Below, in pieces: positions 1-7,720 of a DNA stretch of 64,000 bases. The notes below the pieces were generated by a model. That model was not told the origin of the DNA. It made no database searches and saw only the letters and a program-made list of their open reading frames with translations. Made by a program: the position numbers and the translations under genes. Every line of letters begins with the position of its first letter. The first letter of the stretch is position 1. Origin of the DNA: Hymenobacter sp. BRD128 (GTDB lineage Bacteria; Bacteroidota; Bacteroidia; Cytophagales; Hymenobacteraceae); assembly GCF_013256625.1 (NCBI RefSeq), contig NZ_CP053908.1, forward strand, positions 1,860,001-1,924,000. Reading direction: 5' to 3'.

Positions 1-2737
1 GCACGTAGCGCGTAAGCTGGTAGCGTTGGCGGGCGGCCTCGTAGCGCAGGGCCACGCCGCCCCCGGTGCTGGGCCAGGTGCCGGCCGGACTAGGCGAGCC
101 CGCGCCGGCCCCCAGCGCGCGGCCCTGGCCGTCGAAGAGCGCTACCTGCCCCGGCAGCGGCTCGGTGAGGGCCAGCACCTGGTGGGTAGGGTCGAAATCG
201 AACCACTGCACCGGCTTGTCGCCCGAGGTAAGCAGCTGGCGGCTGAGCAGCGGCACCGCGCTGCCGGGGCTGAATACGTCGAGCTGGCCGCCATCCTGGC
301 GCACTACCACAAACGAGCCGGCGTGCCCGCCAGCCTCCGGCACGAGGCGAAAGCTAGCCGTGCGGCTCCAGGTGGCGATGCGGCGCCGGGGGCCGATGTC
401 GCCGCTCAGCGTGATGCTCAGCAGCTCGCCGTGCTGGTTCACCACGCGCACCTGGCTGCGGGCCAGCGTGGGGCCGGCGGTAGTGAGCAGCGGCCCTTCG
501 AGCCGCGCGCCGGCGCTCACCGGAAAACCAGGGTAGCGGCTGCCGGCCTGGTCGAAGGCATACACGTAGCCATTGCGCAGGGCCACTACCACCACATCGC
601 GCCCGCCCACGGTGAGCAGCGCGGGCGGGCCAGCCAGCGGTGCTTCGAGGCGATGGGGCCAGCCGGGGTAGCGGCGGCCGTTGGTGTCAAAGAGTAATAG
701 GTCATTGGTAGTAGTAGCCACCAGCAGGCGCGTGGCAGTGCCGGCCGCCACGCTAGCCACCGTTACCGAGTCGGGCAGGTTGAGCGGGAAGCCGGGCGCC
801 TCGCGGCCATCGGCCGGGCTAAGCCAATGCACGCGGTGCGCCGTGGCCAGCAGCAGGCGCCCCCGCAGCAAGCGCGGCGGGCCCACCACCGGGCCGGGCA
901 GGCTATCGGCCCAGGCGCGGCCGGCAGTACCAGCGGGCAGCAGCGAAAGCACCCCCAGCGAGTCGGCCACCAGCACGGGAGCCGCCAGCGTGCCATCGGT
1001 GGCGGGCACGGCGGGCAGCAAATAGGGCTGGCCGGCCAGCGGCGTGCGAAAGCGCAGGCTAGCCCCGCTGCCCGAGGCCGCCGAGTCGGGGGTTAGCCCC
1101 TGGCCGGGGCGGCGCAGCAAGAGTTGGGCAAAGTACTGGCTGCCGGGCCGGGCTTCGTCGGCGGCCTGCTCGGGCGGCACGAGCTGCCAGGCCACCTGCG
1201 AAAAGTGGCGCAGCAGGCTCTCATTGCGCAGCAAACCAGCGCGGCGCTCTTCGGCCAGCGAGCCGAGCAGGGCGTTCCAGCCCTGGCGCACATCGGCCAG
1301 CAGCGTAAGGCGGGCCAGCGGCTGGGTTTGTTGCAGCAGGGCAACCTGCGCAGCCGAGCGGCTCCACACCTGGCCAGCGACTACGTCGGCCAGGTAGGCG
1401 CGCAGGGTGGCGTCATCACTTACCACTAAGTAGTTGCCAACCAATGCGGTGCTCAGTATCGCATTGGTTGGCGTAGGGTTGGCCAGCGGCCCTAGCAAAG
1501 CCGCGCTCTGAAAGCCAGCCTCGTGTACCTCGTAATTGCCCACCCGGCCAAAGGCTGGCGAGGCTCCGCCCAGCCGCCGCAGGCGGGCCAGCCACTGCGC
1601 CGTATGGCCCGGCGCCCGGCTGCGCAGCAGCGTAAGGCGGGCCGGTGCAATGCCCGGCGCCGCGGCCGCCAGGTAGGCCAGCGTGGCCCCCGGCGCCAGC
1701 GTCGCGCGCAGGCTGTCGAGAACGGCGCGGGGGGCGCGCAGGGTGTCGGGGGCGGGCACGGGAGCTAGCCGCCCGGCCACGGCCAGCACCAGGGCCGTGC
1801 GCAGGGGCAGCACATCGGCCAGCGGGCGCAGGGACTGGGCCGGCTGGCCGTGCAGGGGTTGCTGCCACGAGTTAGCGGCCGTTTCGGGATTGGCGAAGCC
1901 GGTGAGGGTAAGTTGGCCGGGGCCGAATTTGAGGCCTAGCAGCGTCTCGTGGCTGAGGGCCAGTGCCTGGTCGAGCAGGGCGTGGGTGCCGGGCTGAAAC
2001 AGCACGTCGAGCAGGGCCGGCACCCGCCGGAAATTAACGAATAGGGTGGCATCCACGTCGCGCAGGCGCAGCAAATCGGTAGCCCCGAAACCGGCGCGCA
2101 CGGTGGGCGCCTCGGGGTGGCCCAGGCGGTGCACCACGGCTTCAACCAGCGCGGCGTGGGTGCTGACCAGCAAATGATTGCGGTAGTTGAGCACCGTAAG
2201 CTTGCCGCCCGCCTGCGCCGTTAATTCCTGCAATTCATAGCCCTCGTAATCGCGCAGGCTGAAGCGGTAGCGCGGGTCGCGACCGAGCGTTTCGAGCAGG
2301 CCCCGCGCCTGCCGGTATTCGCGCACGCTCGCCAGCGGAATTTGGTAAAGCACATCAACCTGCCCCGGCCCGGTGATATGCAGCGAAGTGAGCACGAGCT
2401 TCTTACCCAGCAGCGCCAGCAAGCCGCGCGGGCGGCCCGCTACCGCGCCCGCCACGGCGGGCCGCCCGCCGGTGTCAAGGCTATCGGCGAGGGCTAGCGG
2501 ACCGGCCACCTGCTGGAAGTAGCGCACGCCGGTGATATTGTCCCACACGCCGGCTTCCTGCAGGTGCTGCACCAGGGCGGCGTGGTCGCGGGTGGCCAGC
2601 ACCAGCACCGCGTCGTCGGGCACCAGGGCGTAGGGGTCAACGGAGCGGGCAGCCAGCGTGCGGCGGTAGTAGACGTAAGTGGCCAGCGACAGCAGCACTA
2701 CCAGCGCTACCAACAGGGCCAGAAGCTTGCGGGACAT
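1..2737 (-). CDS. Membrane-anchored protein with C-terminal beta-propeller-like region (partial)
   Basis: The frame is open from the ATG at 2737 to the window edge (912 codons), so the C-terminus lies outside. Residues 1-25 start MSRK and continue with a hydrophobic stretch, which reads as an uncleaved N-terminal membrane anchor. The next ~550 residues contain repeated segments of the type 'VPDDAVLVLATRD' and 'VLNYRNHLLVSTH', reminiscent of DUF3352-like proteins. The last ~330 visible residues hold repeated 'G-x-P-x-YPGFP' and 'YVYAFDQAGSRYPGFP' type blades, suggesting a PQQ/FG-GAP-like propeller facing the periplasm. Function unknown. It is transcribed leftward, and 71 nt separate its start from the neighbouring lipoprotein gene. 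The family assignment is tentative; the coding call is firm because a long frame with consistent codon use is intact. Confidence 0.75.
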   Translation of the reverse strand, partial: MSRKLLALLVALVVLLSLATYVYYRRTLAARSVDPYALVPDDAVLVLATRDHAALVQHLQEAGVWDNITGVRYFQQVAGPLALADSLDTGGRPAVAGAVAGRPRGLLALLGKKLVLTSLHITGPGQVDVLYQIPLASVREYRQARGLLETLGRDPRYRFSLRDYEGYELQELTAQAGGKLTVLNYRNHLLVSTHAALVEAVVHRLGHPEAPTVRAGFGATDLLRLRDVDATLFVNFRRVPALLDVLFQPGTHALLDQALALSHETLLGLKFGPGQLTLTGFANPETAANSWQQPLHGQPAQSLRPLADVLPLRTALVLAVAGRLAPVPAPDTLRAPRAVLDSLRATLAPGATLAYLAAAAPGIAPARLTLLRSRAPGHTAQWLARLRRLGGASPAFGRVGNYEVHEAGFQSAALLGPLANPTPTNAILSTALVGNYLVVSDDATLRAYLADVVAGQVWSRSAAQVALLQQTQPLARLTLLADVRQGWNALLGSLAEERRAGLLRNESLLRHFSQVAWQLVPPEQAADEARPGSQYFAQLLLRRPGQGLTPDSAASGSGASLRFRTPLAGQPYLLPAVPATDGTLAAPVLVADSLGVLSLLPAGTAGRAWADSLPGPVVGPPRLLRGRLLLATAHRVHWLSPADGREAPGFPLNLPDSVTVASVAAGTATRLLVATTTNDLLLFDTNGRRYPGWPHRLEAPLAGPPALLTVGGRDVVVVALRNGYVYAFDQAGSRYPGFPVSAGARLEGPLLTTAGPTLARSQVRVVNQHGELLSITLSGDIGPRRRIATWSRTASFRLVPEAGGHAGSFVVVRQDGGQLDVFSPGSAVPLLSRQLLTSGDKPVQWFDFDPTHQVLALTEPLPGQVALFDGQGRALGAGAGSPSPAGTWPSTGGGVALRYEAARQRYQLTRYV

Positions 2738-2808
2738 GGTGGCAAAAGTAGGCTGCCGGGCGGCTTAGCAAGTTATTAAGAGCGATAGCCCGGCCCGAAG
2801 GTTACTCT

Positions 2809-3564
2809 TTAGTGCCCAAATTTTAGCGTGGCCTTCACCGTATCGCCGGTAAGGGGAGTAATGGGTGCCAGCTGCACCACGGTATCTTGGGTAGTTCCGG
2901 TGGTGCCAGATGCGGACCGCCTAAAAAGCGCCTTCGGCAGCACACCTGGAGTTTGGTAAAAATTTTGTGGTGCGGCCGTCGTAAAAGGCAGTGCCTGATA
3001 GATAGTTACCAGGCGGTGCTGATTATCGGCCGGTCCCACGGGCACACTATAGTACTGCTCGATGAAATCCAGATATTGGTAGCCGGTAGTCCGCGTATCT
3101 ACCTGCACCTGCCACACGCGCCGGGGCGAGGGTCGAAAATTGACGACGTTGGTTTGCCCAATTACCACGTCCTTCGTGCCTAGCCGTAGAAAGCCGCCCG
3201 CCGGAGTGACGACCGAATCAGGGAAATCGAGGTGAGGTTGCCAGTAAGGCTTATAGCTGCCCCCCCTAAGTTGCCCGCAGTCAACGCCATAATAAAGGCC
3301 CTTTTTATTAGTAAAGCTGAGCGTGTAAGCGCCCTGCGCATCGGTATGCACGGTGTCAATCAAGTCGTAGTTTTGCAGATTATAGTCGTTGGCAGAGATT
3401 AACGCCACCAACGCGCCGGGCAGCGGCCGGCCGCTGCGCAGGCTGGTGACAATGCCTTTTACTACCGTGAACTGCCCGGCCGGCACCTTATTGGGACAGC
3501 CCGCCATCGAAGTAAGGCAAAACAGCACAGTGGCAAGCAGGGGAAACCGGAGTCGATAAATCAT
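2809..3564 (-). CDS. Lipoprotein with carboxypeptidase-regulatory-like (transthyretin-fold) domain
   Basis: A 251-residue protein. The open frame extends 37 codons further upstream, but the ATG at 3564 is chosen because MIYRLRFPLLATVLFCLTS leads straight into the lipobox MAGC, giving a normal lipoprotein signal peptide. After the Cys, 'VVKGIVTSLRSGRPLPGALV' followed by 'DTVHTDAQGAYTLSF' is the start of a carboxypeptidase-regulatory-like beta-sandwich, common on Bacteroidetes surface lipoproteins. The remaining ~120 residues are not recognised. The protein is probably anchored in the outer membrane. It is divergent from the permease gene, with a 113-nt shared upstream region. Confidence 0.75.
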   Translation of the reverse strand: MIYRLRFPLLATVLFCLTSMAGCPNKVPAGQFTVVKGIVTSLRSGRPLPGALVALISANDYNLQNYDLIDTVHTDAQGAYTLSFTNKKGLYYGVDCGQLRGGSYKPYWQPHLDFPDSVVTPAGGFLRLGTKDVVIGQTNVVNFRPSPRRVWQVQVDTRTTGYQYLDFIEQYYSVPVGPADNQHRLVTIYQALPFTTAAPQNFYQTPGVLPKALFRRSASGTTGTTQDTVVQLAPITPLTGDTVKATLKFGH

Positions 3565-3677
3565 AGCCAAAACCCAGCAAAAAGGGGCGCCTCTATGAGG
3601 CCAGCTGAGCCGGGCGGGGTTGCATTGCATGGTACGGTCGTTTCTTTGGCAAAAAACTGCCCCAGCCCTCCGCATTT

Positions 3678-5177
3678 ATGGCCGACGCCCTACCCTCTTC
3701 CTCTGCTCCCAACGCCCCGGCCGACGCGCCCGGCCACTTCAAGCGCGCGCTCACGCTATTCGACTCCGTGATGCTCGTGACGGGCTCCATGATTGGCTCG
3801 GGTATTTTCTTGGTGTCGGCCGACATTGCCCGGCAGGTGGGCTCAGCGGGCTGGCTGCTGGTGGTGTGGCTGCTCACCGGCCTTATCACGATGGCCGGCG
3901 CCATCAGCTACGGCGAGCTGGCGGCCATGTTCCCCAAGGTGGGCGGGCAGTACGTGTATTTGCGCGAAGCTTTTGGCAAGCTGGTGGCGTTTCTCTATGG
4001 CTGGACGCTGTTTCTCGTCATTCAAACCGGCGTAATCGCGGCCGTGGCCGTGGCCTTTGCCAAGTTCACGGGCGTTATCTGGCCGTGGTTTTCGGTCAAG
4101 CATGTGCTGTTCAACATCGGGCCCTTTCCCTTTAGCTCGGTGCAGCTGCTGGCCATCATCCTCATCGTGGCCATCACGGCCGTGAACGCGCGCGGCGTGC
4201 AGGCCGGCAAGCTCATCCAGAACGTGCTCAGCTCGACCAAGCTGGTGGCGCTGGCGCTGCTCATCCTGTTCGGCCTGTTTCTGGGGCTGAACGCCGAGGC
4301 CGTGCAGGCCAACTTCCACGACCTCTGGCACGCCACGCGCTCGCCCGCGCCGGGGGCTAGCGGCGGCATCGTGCCGCTGGGCACTGGCAGCCTCCTCATC
4401 GGCATCGGCATGGCCATGACGGGCTCGCTGTTCTCGTCCGACTCCTGGAACAACATCGGTTTCGCGGGCGAGGAAATTCAGAATCCCGAGCGCACGCTGG
4501 TGCGCAGCATGGCCATCGGCACGGCCATCGTCACGGCGCTCTACATTCTCATTAACATCGTGTACCTGCTGGTGCTGCCCCTCCAGGGCTCGCCCGAGGC
4601 CGCGACCCTAGCCGGCCGCGGCATTCAGTACGCCACCGACGACCGCGTTGCCACGGCAGTGGCCGAGCGGGTGATGGGCCCGGCCGGCGCCTACGTGCTG
4701 GCCGTGCTCATCATGCTCAGCACCTTCGGGGCCAACAACGGCATCATCCTGAGCGGCGCCCGCGCCTACTTCGCCATGGCCAAGGACGGCCTGTTTTTCC
4801 CCTCGCTCGCCATCCTCAACCGCGCCGGCGTGCCGGGCCGCGCGCTGTGGGTGCAGTGCCTCTGGGCCTGCCTGCTGTGCCTGAGCGGCAGCTACGGGCA
4901 GCTGCTCAACTACGTCATGTTCTCGGTTATCTTGTTCTATCTCATCACGATAATCGGGATTTTTGTGCTGCGCCGCGCCCGGCCCGACGCACCCCGCCCC
5001 TACCGCGCCTGGGGCTACCCGGTGCTACCGGGCCTCTACGTGGCGCTGGCCTCGGCTTTCTGCATCATTCTGCTCATCGCGCCCGATACGGCCGAGTACT
5101 CGCGCTACGGCCTGGGCCTGGTGGCGCTGGGGCTGCCGGTGTACTTTTTGTTTGGGCGAAGGATGGGCGGGGCCTAG
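3678..5177 (+). CDS. APC-family amino acid permease
   Basis: A 499-residue integral membrane protein with about 12 hydrophobic segments. The N-terminal region has the APC hallmark 'GSMIGSGIFLVSADIARQVG' (unwound TM1 that binds the substrate alpha-amino/carboxyl groups), followed by 'GAISYGELAAMFPKVGGQYV' in TM2-3, both typical of the LAT/YfnA/SteT branch. It is a secondary transporter (antiport or proton symport) for amino acids in the cytoplasmic membrane; substrate specificity cannot be told. The ATG at 3678 starts MADALPSSS and precedes a short cytosolic tail. The stop codon TAG lies in a CTAG word, and a strong hairpin terminator follows 15 nt later. Confidence 0.9.
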   Translation: MADALPSSSAPNAPADAPGHFKRALTLFDSVMLVTGSMIGSGIFLVSADIARQVGSAGWLLVVWLLTGLITMAGAISYGELAAMFPKVGGQYVYLREAFGKLVAFLYGWTLFLVIQTGVIAAVAVAFAKFTGVIWPWFSVKHVLFNIGPFPFSSVQLLAIILIVAITAVNARGVQAGKLIQNVLSSTKLVALALLILFGLFLGLNAEAVQANFHDLWHATRSPAPGASGGIVPLGTGSLLIGIGMAMTGSLFSSDSWNNIGFAGEEIQNPERTLVRSMAIGTAIVTALYILINIVYLLVLPLQGSPEAATLAGRGIQYATDDRVATAVAERVMGPAGAYVLAVLIMLSTFGANNGIILSGARAYFAMAKDGLFFPSLAILNRAGVPGRALWVQCLWACLLCLSGSYGQLLNYVMFSVILFYLITIIGIFVLRRARPDAPRPYRAWGYPVLPGLYVALASAFCIILLIAPDTAEYSRYGLGLVALGLPVYFLFGRRMGGA

Positions 5178-5192
5178 CATTTTAAAAGTTGT

Positions 5193-5243
5193 AAAACAAG
5201 CGTGCCCCTGGCTTCGGATGAAAGCCAGGGGCACGCTTGTTTT
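5193..5243. terminator. Bidirectional intrinsic terminator
   Basis: Perfect 22-bp inverted repeat (5193-5214 against 5222-5243) with a 7-nt loop. It begins with AAAA and ends with TTTT, so a U-tract is present on both strands. It lies between the convergent permease and DPP-IV genes. Confidence 0.9.
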
Positions 5244-5269
5244 TGGGGTGAGGTTAGGCGCCAGAATAA

Positions 5270-7609
5270 TTACTGCACCTCCGTGCGCGGGTCAGGCCGG
5301 GGCGTCATTTCGTAGTCGTGGGGCGGGGTGGCGCCGGCCAGATTCTGCACGAAGTAGTCCCAGCGGCGGCGCGTCATGTAGGGCGAGTACTGGCCGTAGC
5401 CGTGCTGGGCCTGCGGAAATACCACGAGGTCGTAGCTCTTGTTGGCCTTGGTGAGGGCATCCACTACCAGCCAGGTGTTATAGGGCGGCACATTGTTGTC
5501 CAGCAAGCCGTGGGCTAGCATCAGCTTGCCTTTCAGATTCTTAGCGAAGAGCGCGTTGGCCTGGTTGTCGTAATTAGTGGTGCCGTCGGGGTTGGTTTTT
5601 AGCAGGCCGATGTAGCGCTCGGCCCAGTCGTCCTCGTAGTTGCGGTTTTCGTGGTTGCCCGACTCCGAGATGCCGACCTTGAAGAAATCGGGGTAGCGGA
5701 ACATGGCTGCCGCCGTGGCGTAGCCGCCGCCCGAGTGGCCCCAGATACCGGCCCGGCCCAGGTCGATATACGGGTAGCGCTGGGCGAGCTGGCGCATGCC
5801 GGCCACTTGGTCGCCGAGGGTGTTTTCGGCCATGTTGCCGTAGCAGGCATCGTGGAAGCTTTTGGAACGCAGTGGGTTGCAGCTGCCCTCAATCACCACC
5901 ACCACAAAGCCCAGCTCGGCTAGGGCCTGGTGGTCGTTGCGGGCCGAGGCAAACGACCAGCTGCCCACGCCCCCACCCTGCGGCCCCGGATAGATGTAGT
6001 TGATAACCGGATACTTCCGGGCCGGGTCAAGCCTGGTAGGCGTAAAGAGCAGCCCGTACAAATCAGTCTGCCCGTCCTGGGCCTTCACCGTGATGGGCGT
6101 GGGCGCTTTCCAACCGCTGGCAGTGAGGCGCGCAATGTCGGTTTTCTCCAGCGTGGCGAGGCGCTTGCCATCGAGGCCGCGCAACACGCTGACCGGCGGC
6201 ACGTTGGGCTGCGAATAGCTATCCACAAAGTAGTGGCCCGAGGGCGAAAACGCCACTTGGTGGTTGCCGGCCTCGGGCGTGAGCAACGTCAGGTTCTTCC
6301 CATCGAGCCCAATGCGGTAGAGCTGGCTGAAATACGGGTTGCTCGCCTCGCGGCCGTCGGCCAGAAAGTAGAGCTGGCGGGCCTGCTCGTCCACTTTCAG
6401 CAGCTGCGTCACGAGCCAGCTACCCTTGGTAATCTGGTGTTTGACCTTGCCGGTGGTGGCGTCGTAGAGGTAGAGGTGGCCCCAGTTGTCGCGCTCCGAG
6501 TACCAGATAATTTCCTTGGTTTTGGGCAGGTAGCGCCAGTTGATGGCGTGCCAGCCCGACTCGTACTGCGTAGGCACGGTTTCGGCAAACACTTCGCGCA
6601 CGGCACCGGTGGCAGCATCGGCTAGCCGCAGCTTTTCCTGCTTGTGGTCGCGCGAGGTCGACACGAAGGCCAGCTGCGTACCGTCGGCGCTCCAGTCCAC
6701 GTCGTCGAAGGTGCCGCTGCTCGAAATATCATCGGAAAGCGAGCCCCGGTGCGGGTCGGGCGGCAGTTGCAGGCGCACCACTTTGGCCGGGCTCACCTCG
6801 ATGATAACCCGCTCGATGGTGGCAATGTCCTGGTCGCCGGCCAGCGGGTATTTCCAGCTTTTGAGCGTGGGGTGACCCACGTTGGTGGTTACCAGGTACA
6901 TATCGCCCACCCGGCGCTGGTCTTGCTGGAAGGTGGCGATTTTGCGCGAGTCGGGCGACCAGCGCAGCACCGGCGCATCGCTCATCGTCCAGCCCGCGTT
7001 GTCGGTGGCGTAGCCGTAGTCCTTCACGCCGTCGGTGGTGAGTTGGGTTTGCTGGTTGGTTTTGATATCGCGCACCCACAGGTTGTAGTCCTGAATGTAG
7101 GCGGCCAGGCGGCCATCGGGCGATACCACTTCATTATCAGCGTTTTTACTAATGGCGCCGCCCACGCCGGGCGGGTCGTCGGGGCTCAGCTTGCCGCCCG
7201 CCAGCGCGTACCGGTAGCGCTTGCCGCCCGCCGTGAAGGCAATGGATTGCGCATCGGGCGAGAAGGTGAAGCTGCGAAACGGCAGCCGGGCGGCCTCAAC
7301 TGGCCGGCCGCTGGCGGCCGATAGCGCGGTGGCTAGCTTGCCTTGGTCGAAGGCGGCGGTGCGGGTTTTGCGCGCCGGGTCTACTACCACAAACTCGCTG
7401 CCCTGCGCCGTCATCGTGCGGTACCAGAACCGGTCGTTGGGCAGCCAGTTGAGCTGGCCGATGGCGTGGTCGACCAGGGGCTGCGTGTTGTAGCCCATAA
7501 ATTGCTCGGCCCGGGCGTAGTCCTGGGCCGTGAGGACGGGCGGCGCCTGGGCAAAGGCCGGCCCAGCTACGGAGCCGGCCAGCGTAAGAGCCAGTAAGTA
7601 TTTGTGCAT
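5270..7609 (-). CDS. S9-family dipeptidyl peptidase IV-like serine peptidase
   Basis: A 779-residue exported protein. A cleavable signal peptide (MHKYLLALTLAGSVAGPAFA) is followed by a DPP-IV N-terminal beta-propeller region (~residues 60-480, with blade motifs such as 'SPDSRKIATFQQD' and 'VDWSADGTQLAFVS') and a C-terminal alpha/beta-hydrolase domain (~520-755). The inferred triad is Ser626 in GHSGGG, Asp704 in 'GLLDNN' and His736 in 'QAQHGYG'. The nucleophile elbow GHSGGG differs from the classical DPP-IV GWSYGG. The enzyme should release X-Pro/X-Ala dipeptides from peptides in the periplasm. Together with the adjacent metalloprotease it fits a proteolytic lifestyle. Same-strand gap to the upstream metalloprotease gene is 111 nt, so separate transcription is possible. 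Confidence 0.92.
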   Translation of the reverse strand: MHKYLLALTLAGSVAGPAFAQAPPVLTAQDYARAEQFMGYNTQPLVDHAIGQLNWLPNDRFWYRTMTAQGSEFVVVDPARKTRTAAFDQGKLATALSAASGRPVEAARLPFRSFTFSPDAQSIAFTAGGKRYRYALAGGKLSPDDPPGVGGAISKNADNEVVSPDGRLAAYIQDYNLWVRDIKTNQQTQLTTDGVKDYGYATDNAGWTMSDAPVLRWSPDSRKIATFQQDQRRVGDMYLVTTNVGHPTLKSWKYPLAGDQDIATIERVIIEVSPAKVVRLQLPPDPHRGSLSDDISSSGTFDDVDWSADGTQLAFVSTSRDHKQEKLRLADAATGAVREVFAETVPTQYESGWHAINWRYLPKTKEIIWYSERDNWGHLYLYDATTGKVKHQITKGSWLVTQLLKVDEQARQLYFLADGREASNPYFSQLYRIGLDGKNLTLLTPEAGNHQVAFSPSGHYFVDSYSQPNVPPVSVLRGLDGKRLATLEKTDIARLTASGWKAPTPITVKAQDGQTDLYGLLFTPTRLDPARKYPVINYIYPGPQGGGVGSWSFASARNDHQALAELGFVVVVIEGSCNPLRSKSFHDACYGNMAENTLGDQVAGMRQLAQRYPYIDLGRAGIWGHSGGGYATAAAMFRYPDFFKVGISESGNHENRNYEDDWAERYIGLLKTNPDGTTNYDNQANALFAKNLKGKLMLAHGLLDNNVPPYNTWLVVDALTKANKSYDLVVFPQAQHGYGQYSPYMTRRRWDYFVQNLAGATPPHDYEMTPRPDPRTEVQ

Positions 7610-7720
7610 AAAGAGCGGGTAAAAACGGCTTTATTGGGGCGAAAGGTAGGGCTGACCGTTCGACCCTGGCCCTTCTAGAAGAGTCATGCTTCAGGTGGTT
7701 ATCTACAAGCTTTATTCAGC